Below are positions 8,657 to 17,856 of a stretch of DNA of 64,000 nucleotides, one piece after another. Positions within the stretch are counted from its first letter, which is position 1, and each line of letters starts with the position of its first letter. The position numbers and the translations under genes were made by a program. This DNA is from an uncultured Eubacteriales bacterium (GTDB lineage Bacteria; Bacillota; Clostridia; Oscillospirales; QAMX01): contig CAJLFQ010000001.1 in assembly GCA_905205975.1 (NCBI GenBank), positions 1-64,000 on the forward strand, read 5' to 3'. The notes under the pieces are model-generated. The model was not told the origin of the DNA. It made no database searches and was given only the letters and a program-made list of their open reading frames with translations.

Positions 8657-11600
8657 TCAAACGTCGATCACTTCGCCGGTTGCAAAGAAATACACGCGCC
8701 GCGCGGCGATGTTCCGGCCGGTCATCTCGGTCAGCGCGTCGGCATAGATCGCAAGCTGCGGCGCATAGGCCGCGGCGCGGGCGGGGGAAGTCGCTTTCGT
8801 GACGGCGTCCGTTTTGAAATCGAGAATCGCCAGCGAACCGTCGTCCAGCTCCGTATACAGGTCAATGACGCCTTGCAGCAGCATGGATTCGCCCGCGCCG
8901 TTTGCCGGGAAATAGCGGGCGGCGTCGGTCAGAATCGAGAACTTGAACTCGCGGTGAACGCGCTCCGGCGGCAAAGCGGCAATCTCACGGCCGAGCGGCG
9001 ACTGATAGAAGCGCAGCAGGTCGCGGCGACGGATGGCAGACGCCTGCGCCGGCGTCATCTGATTGTTTTTCCGCAGCGTTTCGATGCCGGCGTCGATTTC
9101 CGCTTCGCTCTGATAGGCGCGCACCGGCAGCAGCTGCATGGCGAGGTGCGTCGCCGTCCCGCGTTCTGCGGCGCTCAGCGCGGTGCGCTCCGACAGGAAA
9201 CGCGGTACGGTATGCGTTTTCGGCGCATCGGCAGCCGGTGGGGTGCGCAGTGCGGCGGTCTCGGTATCATCGGCGCAGAGCCGCTTATAGATGGTCGCCG
9301 TCAGCTTGGCGGGCAGCGACGCAGCGGCGGCGTGCGGATAGACGAAAGCCAGCTGCTCTCGGATTTCGGCGCAGAGCGCTTCATCGGGCGCGGGCATCTC
9401 CGGGCGCGGCGCAGCGGGAACCACAGCCGGCGGCGCCGCCACGCGGTGAATGGCGAATACCCCTTCGCCGGCCGGAATGGCGACCGCTTCCACCCATGCG
9501 GCAAACGACCGGTGATTCCGGCAATAGGCGGCCGGAACCGGCGGCAGACCGGCTTCGAGCGGGCGCAGCGCCTTTTCCATATCGTTGTGGCGCGTGATGA
9601 GAATCAGCTTCTCCCGCGCGCGCGTCATCGCGACGTAGAGAATGCGCAGCTCTTCCGAAAGCTGCTCCGAAAGCAGCGCGTCGTAAATCGCTTCCCGCTG
9701 CAAGGTGGTTTGTTCCACGCTCGTCAGCCAGTCCCGCGCGGGGAGACCGAGACCGAGCGTCGGATGCAGCACGGCGGCGTCCGAACGGTCAAAACGGATC
9801 GATTCCGAAAGCCCCGCGAGCAGCACGATCGGGAATTCCAGCCCTTTGGAACCGTGTACGCTCATCAGCCGGACACTATCGCTGTCGGCGGACGCGGGCT
9901 GACGCGGCGCGGCGCCGCGTTCCTCTAAACGGCGGAGATACCGGACAAAATCGCCGAATCCGCCGAGGCGCTCATACCGCTGCGCCATGCCGAGCAGCAG
10001 GCGGATGTTAGCGCTCCGCGATGAACCGCCCGCCATCGCGGAAAACACGGCGGCGGCAGATGTCTCTTCGATCAAATAGGCGACGGCGTCCCCGGCCGAG
10101 CGGCTTGCGACGGTCAGGCGCATCGCGTCAAACCGGCGCAGGAACCCGGCGGCGCGCGCAGAAAGCGCGGTTTCGCCGTCGGCGCAGGCGATCAGCGAAT
10201 CCAGAAAACATCCGGCCCGTTCGTTGGCGGCGCGGATCTGCGCCAGATCGTCAAAGGAAAACCCAAAGAGCGGCGACGCCATGCAGGCGGGCAGATCCAG
10301 CCCGCCCACGGGGTTGTCTACTGCGCGGAGCAGCGCGACGAGCGCCGTGATTTCCGACGTTTCAAAAAACGCTTCCCGCTTGTCGGCATCCGTGGCCAGA
10401 CCGTGCGCCTGCAGTGCACGGCAGTAAATCGGTGCACGGTTTTTCATATTGCGGAGCAGAATGGCAAAATCGCCGCAGCGGCAGGGGCGCGTATCGCCGT
10501 CTTTCCCGGAGACAGGGAATCCTTCGTCGATCATCGACTGAATGGCGGAAGCGACGTAAACGGCTTCCCGCTCGGTTGCGCTGAGCAGAATCCCGTCTTC
10601 GTCGCCGCCGTCGTCTTCTCCGGCCAGATTCAGAATGTGCAGCTCCGTCCGGTAAAGCGCATTCGGTTCGTCGCCGCGGCCGCAGCGCAGCCGTTCCGCT
10701 TCGCTGTATGCCATTTCGCCGAGCGCCTGACTCATCAGATGCTCAAAGACGAGGTTCGCGCTGCTGAGCACCTCGGGGCGGGAGCGGAAATTGTCGGAGA
10801 GGACGATGGCCTGACAGTCCGGGTCTGCGGCGTTGGCGTATGCATCCCGCCGCCGCAGGAAAATCGTCGGGTCAGCCCGGCGGAAACGATAGATGGACTG
10901 CTTGACGTCGCCGACCATAAACAGGCTGCAATCGGCTGCGAGCATCCGGAAAATCAGATCCTGAAGACCGTTGGTGTCCTGATATTCATCCACCATGATT
11001 TCAACGAGCGCCTGGCTCTTTTCTAAGGCGAGCTGCGTCGGCTGGAATGCGCCGGACGCGTCTTTTTCGGCGAGCAGGCGGACGGCGAGATGCTCCAGAT
11101 CGGCGAAATCGAGGACGTTCGCGTCGGTTTTCAAAGCGGTAAACAGTTCGCCCAGCCGGACGACCAGCCGGAAAAATTCCTGCTGCAGCGGCGCGGCGTT
11201 GTGAAACGCGGCGGCGGTCATCTCCGTCGATTCGCGCAGCACGTCGCCGCGCATCTTCTTGCGCCAGTCGTATGCCTCGTCGCGCACGCCGGCCAGAAAC
11301 GCCAGCGCTTCCGCGGGCAGGTCTTTGGAGGCGCGGATGGTCGGCTTGCGGTCAATCGCGTCAAACATCTCAAAATTCCGGCGGCAGGCGCTCCAGTTGC
11401 CTTCGGAAGCGGTCAGCCGGATGTTTTCCATCAGCCGCTGTTCGATTTCCGCCGTTTCGATCGCCCGCGTGACCTTATCGTTGACGTCCAGCAGGAGCAG
11501 GTCGGCAATGCCGCGTTCATACCCGGCGGCAAGGGATTCGGCCTGCTGCGCGATGACGGACAGGTGCATCCGCCCCCATGGCGTCGCGCCCAGGTTGACG

Positions 11601-12211
11601 AGGTTGGAATCGGCGCTGTCCGACCGGCGTGCGGCGATGTATGCTTCGCTGTCGGCTTCGCTTTCCAGCCAGATATATGCCTTTTTGATGAGCTCGCATA
11701 GGCGGCCGTCTCCCTTGTCGGCGGTATTGGAGACGATGTCCAGCAGGGCTGAAAAATCCGGGCTGTGCTGTGCGTGCGCTTCCTCCATCAGCTGCTCCGC
11801 CGCTTCGTCGAGCAGCAGGAGCGTTTCATCGTCGTCCGGCAGCCGGAAATCGGGGCGCAGGTGCAGCGTGTGGAAATTTTCGCGGATCAGCGAGAGGCAG
11901 AACGCGTGCACGGTCATGATCTGCGCGGTGTGAACGAGATTCATCTGACGGCGCAGGTGCCGGTTCTGCGGGTCTGCGGCCAGCGCCTCGGTCAGCCGCT
12001 TCAAAATGCGGGAACGCATTTCTGCGGCAGCGGCGTTTGTAAACGTGACAATCAGAAAGCGGGAGATATCGCAGGGGTCTTTTTCATCGGTCAGCCGCCG
12101 GAAGACGCGCTCCACCAGAACGGCTGTCTTTCCGGAACCGGCGGCTGCGGAGACAAGCGTCCGGCGGCTACGGCATGTGATGGCCTGCTGCTGCTGTTCG
12201 GTCCAGTTCAT
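8657..12211 (-). CDS. addA: AddA, helicase-nuclease subunit
   Basis: 1184 residues, close to the usual length. UvrD/Rep-type helicase that, with AddB, processes double-strand ends for RecA loading. Walker A is SAAAGSGKTAVL near residues 21-32. The helicase motifs continue with VDEYQDTNGLQ (motif II), GDVKQSIYRFR (motif III), VHGSKGLEFP (motif V) and VAMTRAREKL (motif VI). The C-terminal nuclease block ILDFKTD lies near residue 1128, with the downstream Gln-x-x-x-Tyr (QLAIYA). ATG 12211 follows AAAGGAG on the minus strand and overlaps the addB stop by four bases (ATGA), so the two are translationally coupled. Confidence 0.98.
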   Translation of the reverse strand: MNWTEQQQQAITCRSRRTLVSAAAGSGKTAVLVERVFRRLTDEKDPCDISRFLIVTFTNAAAAEMRSRILKRLTEALAADPQNRHLRRQMNLVHTAQIMTVHAFCLSLIRENFHTLHLRPDFRLPDDDETLLLLDEAAEQLMEEAHAQHSPDFSALLDIVSNTADKGDGRLCELIKKAYIWLESEADSEAYIAARRSDSADSNLVNLGATPWGRMHLSVIAQQAESLAAGYERGIADLLLLDVNDKVTRAIETAEIEQRLMENIRLTASEGNWSACRRNFEMFDAIDRKPTIRASKDLPAEALAFLAGVRDEAYDWRKKMRGDVLRESTEMTAAAFHNAAPLQQEFFRLVVRLGELFTALKTDANVLDFADLEHLAVRLLAEKDASGAFQPTQLALEKSQALVEIMVDEYQDTNGLQDLIFRMLAADCSLFMVGDVKQSIYRFRRADPTIFLRRRDAYANAADPDCQAIVLSDNFRSRPEVLSSANLVFEHLMSQALGEMAYSEAERLRCGRGDEPNALYRTELHILNLAGEDDGGDEDGILLSATEREAVYVASAIQSMIDEGFPVSGKDGDTRPCRCGDFAILLRNMKNRAPIYCRALQAHGLATDADKREAFFETSEITALVALLRAVDNPVGGLDLPACMASPLFGFSFDDLAQIRAANERAGCFLDSLIACADGETALSARAAGFLRRFDAMRLTVASRSAGDAVAYLIEETSAAAVFSAMAGGSSRSANIRLLLGMAQRYERLGGFGDFVRYLRRLEERGAAPRQPASADSDSVRLMSVHGSKGLEFPIVLLAGLSESIRFDRSDAAVLHPTLGLGLPARDWLTSVEQTTLQREAIYDALLSEQLSEELRILYVAMTRAREKLILITRHNDMEKALRPLEAGLPPVPAAYCRNHRSFAAWVEAVAIPAGEGVFAIHRVAAPPAVVPAAPRPEMPAPDEALCAEIREQLAFVYPHAAAASLPAKLTATIYKRLCADDTETAALRTPPAADAPKTHTVPRFLSERTALSAAERGTATHLAMQLLPVRAYQSEAEIDAGIETLRKNNQMTPAQASAIRRRDLLRFYQSPLGREIAALPPERVHREFKFSILTDAARYFPANGAGESMLLQGVIDLYTELDDGSLAILDFKTDAVTKATSPARAAAYAPQLAIYADALTEMTGRNIAARRVYFFATGEVIDV

Positions 12212-15200
12212 GCGCGATTCTCCTTTGCAATCGGTGTTTGACCGGCTTCCTGGCCGGGCGCGGGCGGCTCTGCATCATCCGGCGGGGCGTCCGCTTCATG
12301 CAGGGCGAAGAAATCCGCGCTGCTGAGCGAGAACGGCTTTCGGATTTCGTCCAGACCGTTCGACGGGTCAAACCGGCAGAGCCGGTGAAAATCGCAATAG
12401 GTACAGGTGCGATCCATCGGGTTGCAGGTGATGCTGCCGCCGGAAAGCGCCGCTTTCGTCTCCCGCATGAGCCGGGCGATGTGCCCTTTCAGAATGGCGA
12501 ACTGGCGCGGGCTGACCAGCGCGGAGCGCGACCGCCGGGAAACGACGCCGCCCTCGATGGAAACGGGCAGAAACTGTTCCTTTTCCCCTTCGCCGACGGC
12601 CTCCATCGCCAGAATGACCTCGTCGTCGTCGAGCACGATTCCGCGGCAGCGGCGCGCCTTGCGGCATTCGTCGGCAACCGCTTCCGGCGGCATGCCGGGC
12701 GTCAGAGAGACGAACCGGTTGCCGATCGGCTTGTAGAGCACGCCGGCAGGGCGCATGGACTGATCCCGTGCGGCGACGGCGAAGAGATAAAGCAGCAGCT
12801 GGATGCCGACGCCGTTTTCCACATCGGCGTAGGAAAAGTTCCGGCTGCCGGATTTGTAGTCGACGACGCGGATATAGCGCTTGCCGTCGACTTCCCACAT
12901 ATCGATGCGGTCGACCTTGCCGGACAGCCGGACGGTTTCGCCGCCTGCGTCGAAGGAGATCGGGCGGCCGTCTTTTTCCAGCGGAACTTCAAAGCCGACG
13001 GGGATGAACTTGCTGACGGAAAATTCCTCCACCAGCCCGTACAGCACCTCCAGCACCGTTTTGGAAAGACGGTCGATCAGATTGCGCAGGCGCGGGGAGA
13101 GCGACGCCAGACCGCCGAGGCATGTTTCGATATATTCGTCGATGTGGCGCCGGGCAGAGGTGTCGATGCATTCAATGAGCGTGCTGCGGTCGATGGAAAA
13201 CCCACCGGCGGCTGCGATGTCCTTGGCGGTTTTTTCCAGCACATCGTGGAGAAAGCTGCCCGTCTCGGCGGCGGCAAATGATGCCGGACGGTCTGAGCGC
13301 AGCTTCAGCCCATACTGTGCAAAATGGGCAAACCGGCAGGTTTGAAAGCGCTCCACGCGGGAAGCTGTCAGAACCGGATCCCGGCCGTAGAGCTTCTGCG
13401 TCGTTTCCGGCGCACGCAGTGTGCCCCGGTCGCCGGAAGCGGCCGCCGCCGCACGCGACAAAACGTCATATCCGGCGCCTGCGCCGCGCAGGACATGGTA
13501 CGCCGACGATGACAGAACGTCTGCCCCGGACGGGCGCAGCGCTGCGGCCGCCAGCTCTTCGCAGGGGGCTTCCGCAAACGTCCGAAAGAGCGGGCCGACG
13601 GATGATTCCATCGTCAACGGCAGATCGGGCAGAATGACGCGGATGCGGTCCAAGAGATAAGAGGGCGTATTCGGCTTCGCATAGGAGAGCCAGAGGTATT
13701 CGCTCGGCGATGCAAGCGTCTGATAGGCGATGAGCTGTTCCCACGCGACGCGGGATTCGTTGGCGGGGGCAAGCGTAATGCCCAGATCATCCGCCAAACG
13801 GCGCCGGTCGGCCTGCGACAAAATGCCGTCGTCCGCCGGTTTCGGCGGAAAAACGCCGTCGGAGGCGCCCAAAACAAAAACGGCGCGCGGGTGGTCAGCC
13901 CGGCTGCGGAGCGCATCGCCGATGGAGATGGCGTCGGCGCCGGTCGGAATCTGACCGACTGCATACTGCGTGACAAGCAGACGGAACAGCTCGGCAAAGA
14001 CCGCGTCCTTCAACGGCGCGTCCCCCAGAATCAGGACGCATTGATCGAGACAGGCGCAGAAGACATCCCAGAGCGAAGGACCGTCTTCCAGCGCATCCAG
14101 CGCTTCCGCCAGCCCGACCGCTTCCGCATAGGCGTACAGCGCCTCTGCGCGGCGGCGCGCAGGCTGGTCATGGCTCGCGTCGATGAAGCGGATCAGCGGC
14201 TCCGCGGCACGTCGGCGGATCTCGTTGACGGTTTGCAGGCTGGCCTGCGCATCGTCGTCCATCGGTACGCCGTATCCCGCCGGGTTCGCCGTGAACCCGG
14301 CTTCAGAGAGCCAGACAGGGCCGTTGAGATTCCAAAGCGACGCATAGCGCTCCAAAATGTCGGCCTCCGGGCGGGAAATCCCGGCCAGCCCCGTCTTCAA
14401 AAGCCGCATCATCCGGGCGAGCGTGCAGCCGTTGGCGGCAATGTCGAGGGCCGTGCAGAGAAAGCGGAAGGGCAGCGTCTGCGCCACATCGCCTGCGGCG
14501 TCGAGGAAGACCGTCAGACCGTATTTTTCAAAAACGGCCTGCGCCGTCCGGCCGTAACCGGCAAAATCCCGCGTGACGACGGCGATATCGCGCTGACGCC
14601 AGCCGCGCATCAGCAGCTCTTTGGCCGTCGCCGCGGCGGCCTCGCATTCACTGTATAAAGATTCCGCCTCATAGAGGCAGATGGAACCGTCGGAAGGTGC
14701 TGCCTTCGGCGGAAGGACATAGTCAAACAAGCCGCGTTCCACGGCGGCCAGATCGCCGTCCGGATGGACAAACCGGCGGCATGCCGTCGATGCGGTGTCC
14801 GCCTCGCAGGGGACGTTGATGCGGCTGCACAGCTTGAAGATGGCAGAGATGGTTTCCTGCACATGGGAAAACAGACCGGCGCCGCCGGATGAATCCGAGA
14901 CGCTGTCGGCGCAGAGCGCGATTTCAACCTGCGCCGCCTCGGCAAACATCGGCGCCAAAACGTCCAGCTCTGCGCCGGTAAACCCGTTGAACCCGTCGAT
15001 GCAGACGAACCGCCCGCGGAAATAGCCGCGCCCATCCAAAACGTGTGCCAGCGTGTTCATCCGGTCGGCCGGGTCGTTCAGCTCCGCCGTCATCAAAGCG
15101 TCATACGCACCGGCGATGCAGGCGATGTCGTGCAGTTTGTCCGGCAGCGTTCCGGTCGAACCGTCCAGCAGCAGGAGATCAGCCGGCGTCACATGATAGG

Positions 15201-15585
15201 CTTTCAGCTCGTCAGAAAGCGCGATCAGCTTTGTCAGAAATTCCGGCCGGAGGATCGTTTCCCCGTAGACGCGCAGACGGTCCCGGACGTTCTGAACGGC
15301 CAGATACATCGTCAAAATGCGCCCGCCCTTGTCGAGCGGCGTGCCGGCGCAGCCGCCGACCTCCGTAAAAACGCGCGTCGCCAGACTGCGGAAGGTCAGC
15401 ACTTCGGCGCTCAGCGAAACGGCGTTGCCGCAGGCGCGGCAGAGCGCCCGTTCCGCATTCAGTGAAAACTGCTCCGGCACCAGAAAAATCTGACCGGTGA
15501 CGCCGGATGCTGCACGGGCGCGGACGCCCTCCAACAGGCGCGTCGTTTTGCCGCTGCCTGCGCGGCCAAGAATCAATCGAACCAT
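12208..15585 (-). CDS. addB: AddB, helicase-nuclease subunit with iron-sulphur nuclease
   Basis: 1125 residues after selecting the start at the ATG of MVRLILGRAGSGKTT; the 43 codons upstream are not conserved in character and lack a ribosome site, whereas CAGGTG lies before this ATG. AddB carries an inactivated helicase fold that scans for Chi, plus a second RecB-type nuclease. The Walker A-like GRAGSGKTT is at residues 6-14. The nuclease block VVDYKSG and GVGIQLLLY lies near residues 940-965. The four-cysteine iron-sulphur staple is visible as one Cys in QTCRFAHF (about 749) and three in CTYCDFHRLC (about 1058). It is first in the minus-strand operon. Confidence 0.97.
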   Translation of the reverse strand: MVRLILGRAGSGKTTRLLEGVRARAASGVTGQIFLVPEQFSLNAERALCRACGNAVSLSAEVLTFRSLATRVFTEVGGCAGTPLDKGGRILTMYLAVQNVRDRLRVYGETILRPEFLTKLIALSDELKAYHVTPADLLLLDGSTGTLPDKLHDIACIAGAYDALMTAELNDPADRMNTLAHVLDGRGYFRGRFVCIDGFNGFTGAELDVLAPMFAEAAQVEIALCADSVSDSSGGAGLFSHVQETISAIFKLCSRINVPCEADTASTACRRFVHPDGDLAAVERGLFDYVLPPKAAPSDGSICLYEAESLYSECEAAAATAKELLMRGWRQRDIAVVTRDFAGYGRTAQAVFEKYGLTVFLDAAGDVAQTLPFRFLCTALDIAANGCTLARMMRLLKTGLAGISRPEADILERYASLWNLNGPVWLSEAGFTANPAGYGVPMDDDAQASLQTVNEIRRRAAEPLIRFIDASHDQPARRRAEALYAYAEAVGLAEALDALEDGPSLWDVFCACLDQCVLILGDAPLKDAVFAELFRLLVTQYAVGQIPTGADAISIGDALRSRADHPRAVFVLGASDGVFPPKPADDGILSQADRRRLADDLGITLAPANESRVAWEQLIAYQTLASPSEYLWLSYAKPNTPSYLLDRIRVILPDLPLTMESSVGPLFRTFAEAPCEELAAAALRPSGADVLSSSAYHVLRGAGAGYDVLSRAAAAASGDRGTLRAPETTQKLYGRDPVLTASRVERFQTCRFAHFAQYGLKLRSDRPASFAAAETGSFLHDVLEKTAKDIAAAGGFSIDRSTLIECIDTSARRHIDEYIETCLGGLASLSPRLRNLIDRLSKTVLEVLYGLVEEFSVSKFIPVGFEVPLEKDGRPISFDAGGETVRLSGKVDRIDMWEVDGKRYIRVVDYKSGSRNFSYADVENGVGIQLLLYLFAVAARDQSMRPAGVLYKPIGNRFVSLTPGMPPEAVADECRKARRCRGIVLDDDEVILAMEAVGEGEKEQFLPVSIEGGVVSRRSRSALVSPRQFAILKGHIARLMRETKAALSGGSITCNPMDRTCTYCDFHRLCRFDPSNGLDEIRKPFSLSSADFFALHEADAPPDDAEPPAPGQEAGQTPIAKENRA

Positions 15586-15670
15586 CAAAAAACACCTGCC
15601 AAACCGGGTTGATAGGCTTATTATACGACATAAGCGCCGAAAAGTCAAACAAACGCAGAAAACGGGCAAC

Positions 15671-15708
15671 AAAAAACAGCCGTTTCGTCCGATTGGAAAC
15701 GGCTGTTT
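15671..15708 (-). terminator. Terminator of the spo0A-like gene
   Basis: Stem AAACAGCCGTTTC / GAAACGGCTGTTT with the T tract (six A on plus at 15671-15676) on the minus strand. It lies 34 bases past the spo0A stop and isolates it from addB. Confidence 0.88.
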
Positions 15709-15741
15709 CACCAACAGAATGTTAGATGGATCAGATCCTCC

Positions 15742-16539
15742 TTATATCAGGGCGGCTTCCCGGTGGCTCCTGCTTCTCAGGGCGATGTTGTCGGCAATCA
15801 TCGCGATGAATTCGGAATTCGTCGGTTTGCCCTTGATGCTTGAAACGGTATAGCCGAAAATGTTTTGGATTTCTTCGACGTCGCCGCGATCCCATGCTAC
15901 TTCGATGGCGTGCCGAATGGCGCGTTCCACACGGGAAGAGGTGGTTTGAAACCGTTTGGCGACGGCTGGGTAGAGAATTTTGGTGATGGCGCTGATGTTC
16001 TCCGGTTCGTGGACGGCCATGGCAATCGCCTCACGCAGATACTGATAGCCTTTGATATGCGCCGGAACGCCGACGTCGTGCAGCATGGATGTGATTTCGA
16101 GAACCAGATTGAAGTCGGAAGGCGTCTGGACAGCGCCCTCCGCGGCGTGCTCGCTTCGGATGCTGCGCAGCCGCTCGACAAGGACGTTCCGCGGGATTGG
16201 TTTCAGTGCGAAATAATCGGTCGAAAGGGCGGATGCCTCTCGGATGACAGATGTGCTGGAGTAGGCAGTCAGAACAACGACGGCAGGGCGTGCGCTGCCC
16301 ATTTTTTCGTTGATCCGGCGGATGAGACCAAGCCCGTCCAAATCCGGGAGAATGAGTTCGGTGATGATGATGTCCGGCCTCGTGGCGAGAATCTGACCAA
16401 CGGCTTCGGCGCCGTTGCCGCAGGATCCGACGATTTCAAAATCCTTTTCCTCTTCCAGAATGGAGCAGAGGAGTGCGCGAAAATCGCTGTCGCCGTCCAC
16501 CAAGAATAATCGATGCTTTTTGCCCTGATATTTTTCCAT
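15742..16539 (-). CDS. spo0A: Spo0A family regulator with Asp-to-Glu change at the phospho-acceptor
   Basis: 265 residues: receiver domain (about 8-130), short linker, and the Spo0A DNA-binding domain, which is highly conserved ([16 protein letters not shown], the segment from LYPAVAKRF through [24 protein letters not shown]). In Bacillus subtilis Spo0A, phosphorylation is on Asp56; the aligned residue here is Glu61 ([12 protein letters not shown]), confirmed from the GAA codon at 16359-16357. The second residue of the acidic Mg pocket is also changed (VDGDSD for VADDN). Thr in VLTAY and Lys in LKPI are retained. The usual upstream neighbour spoIVB is absent. Glu could mimic phosphorylation and make the protein constitutively active, or the receiver may be phosphate-independent. 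Identity as a Spo0A family member is certain; its activity state is inferred. Confidence 0.96.
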   Translation of the reverse strand: MEKYQGKKHRLFLVDGDSDFRALLCSILEEEKDFEIVGSCGNGAEAVGQILATRPDIIITELILPDLDGLGLIRRINEKMGSARPAVVVLTAYSSTSVIREASALSTDYFALKPIPRNVLVERLRSIRSEHAAEGAVQTPSDFNLVLEITSMLHDVGVPAHIKGYQYLREAIAMAVHEPENISAITKILYPAVAKRFQTTSSRVERAIRHAIEVAWDRGDVEEIQNIFGYTVSSIKGKPTNSEFIAMIADNIALRSRSHREAALI

Positions 16540-16642
16540 GATAATCGAAACCTCCTACTTTCCGCGAAACATTCTATCGGCCGCAGGCGGACGGGGTATG
16601 CGCCCGGCGCCGGCGGGAAACGTGAACGTTTTCAACGGCTAT

Positions 16643-16672
16643 ATTGTAACATATTGCAACAACAATAATCAA
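16643..16672 (-). promoter_or_regulatory. Probable promoter of the spo0A-like gene
   Basis: On the minus strand, TTGATT (16672-16667), an 18-base spacer and TACAAT (16648-16643). This leaves a leader of about 95 bases. The Spo0A-type boxes lie 30-80 bases upstream of its -35. Confidence 0.6.
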
Positions 16673-16701
16673 GCAGGAACCCCAAAAAAACAGGCTTTTC
16701 A

Positions 16702-16749
16702 CTCGACACCATTCGACAAGAACAGACGCTGCTTCGACAGGATTCGACA
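16702..16749 (-). promoter_or_regulatory. Array of Spo0A-binding (0A) boxes upstream of spo0A
   Basis: Read on the minus strand, the consensus 0A box core TGTCGAA occurs perfectly three times (plus-strand TTCGACA at 16712-16718, 16733-16739 and 16743-16749). A fourth copy with one mismatch, TGTCGAG, lies at 16702-16708. Spacings are 10, 21 and 10 bases, so all copies lie on about the same helix face and form two 10-base tandem pairs, the arrangement bound by Spo0A dimers. A further one-mismatch copy in the opposite orientation is at 16776-16782. This suggests direct autoregulation. Confidence 0.75.
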
Positions 16750-17131
16750 AAATCAGACAGAATAAATGGCCGGAATGTCGAGAAAACAGTGTGCAGGAGA
16801 AACAACACACATGACGTTTGAGCGACAGGGCGCCGTGCAAACCGTTGCGGTTCGATGCGACAAACTGAAATTGGCCGAATAACGCCGAAAATCGAGATGC
16901 CGCCAAAAATGATTTTTGGCGTTTTCAACGCTCGAAAATCAAAACGCGATTTTTTAAAGATTGGCAGAAAAAAAGTGTGGAGTTTTTCAGCGATACCGGA
17001 GTGCTGACCGGCCGCTGGGTCGAAAAACGTCGGCGGACGGAAGTTTTGACACGACAAAAGACTAAAAATATCGTAAAAATACTGTACACAATTGATTCAA
17101 CAAAAAACGTCCGGGGAAAAAACGCAGAGAG
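16750..17131. other. Gene-free region with a 19-base palindrome
   Basis: About 380 bases between the 0A boxes and the promoter of the SGNH gene. I see no supported gene. A perfect palindrome GCCAAAAAT-G-ATTTTTGGC lies at 16902-16920. The related strings AACGCCGAAAATC (16881) and AACGCTCGAAAATC (16928) flank it. GGTCGAA at 17018-17024 is one base from an 0A box. It may hold operators for either divergent unit. Confidence 0.45.
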
Positions 17132-17160
17132 TGGAAAAAAACGCCGGATTGTGCTATAAT
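17132..17160 (+). promoter_or_regulatory. Extended -10 promoter for the SGNH-YlmH unit
   Basis: TGC-TATAAT (17152-17160) is a strong extended -10. The -35 at 17 bases, TGGAAA (17132-17137), is weak. The leader is about 60 bases. Confidence 0.7.
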
Positions 17161-17226
17161 GATATTCGTGAAAATGCGATTCGACCGGCCTTCTGCGGCC
17201 GGAAACCTGAAGGAGTGACGCGTGGC

Positions 17227-17856
17227 GTGAAAAAGAAAGACATCGAACGCTATGAACCGGAAATTGCCGCGCTGGAGGCGCAGGAGATGACGCCGGGCGG
17301 CGTGGTTTTTTACGGCAGCTCGACCATTTCGCATTGGCCGCGGGAGCAGATGGAGCGGGAGCTTCAGCCATATCATGTGACGGCGCGCGGCTTTGGCGGC
17401 AGCACGGCGGAGGAAGCCTTCTTCTTTTATCCGCGGCTCGTCCGCCCGTGCGCGCCGGAGGTGCTGGCGCTGTATGTGGGCGACAACGATCCGCTGGCCG
17501 GCTATCCGCCGGACCGCGCATACGTCTTCACGGAACGCCTGCTGCGGACGGCGCGGTCCGATTTTCCGGGCATCCGCCTGCTGCTCATCGGCGTGAAATA
17601 CAGCGAAGGGCAGCGCGACGCCAACGCCATGCGCCGGGACTACAATCGTTATCTGCGCCGGTACGCCTCGCAGCGGACGTTTGCGCAGTATGTCGATCTG
17701 CCGGGGCTGGTGCATAACCAATACGGCGACCCAAGACCGGACTGCTACGAGGCGGATGGGGTGCATCTCAATGCGCACGCCTATTCCATGCTGGCGGAAT
17801 CCGTCAAAAAAGCGCTGGAGGCGCTGAAGAATGCTGAAAAGAGACGGCGCGCTTGA
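17227..17856 (+). CDS. SGNH/GDSL-type hydrolase
   Basis: 209 residues, cytoplasmic. The SGNH blocks are present: FYGSST (nucleophile Ser32 in place of the GDS Ser), GFGGST (Gly block), YVGDND (Asn block) and DGVHLN, which carries the catalytic Asp and His. Such enzymes remove acyl groups from sugars or lipids; the substrate here is unknown. I chose GTG 17227 (VKKKDIER) because AGGAG at 17211-17215 is 11 bases upstream; longer in-frame starts begin before the promoter. Its end overlaps the YlmH-like gene by 26 bases, so the two are cotranscribed. Confidence 0.85.
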   Translation: MKKKDIERYEPEIAALEAQEMTPGGVVFYGSSTISHWPREQMERELQPYHVTARGFGGSTAEEAFFFYPRLVRPCAPEVLALYVGDNDPLAGYPPDRAYVFTERLLRTARSDFPGIRLLLIGVKYSEGQRDANAMRRDYNRYLRRYASQRTFAQYVDLPGLVHNQYGDPRPDCYEADGVHLNAHAYSMLAESVKKALEALKNAEKRRRA

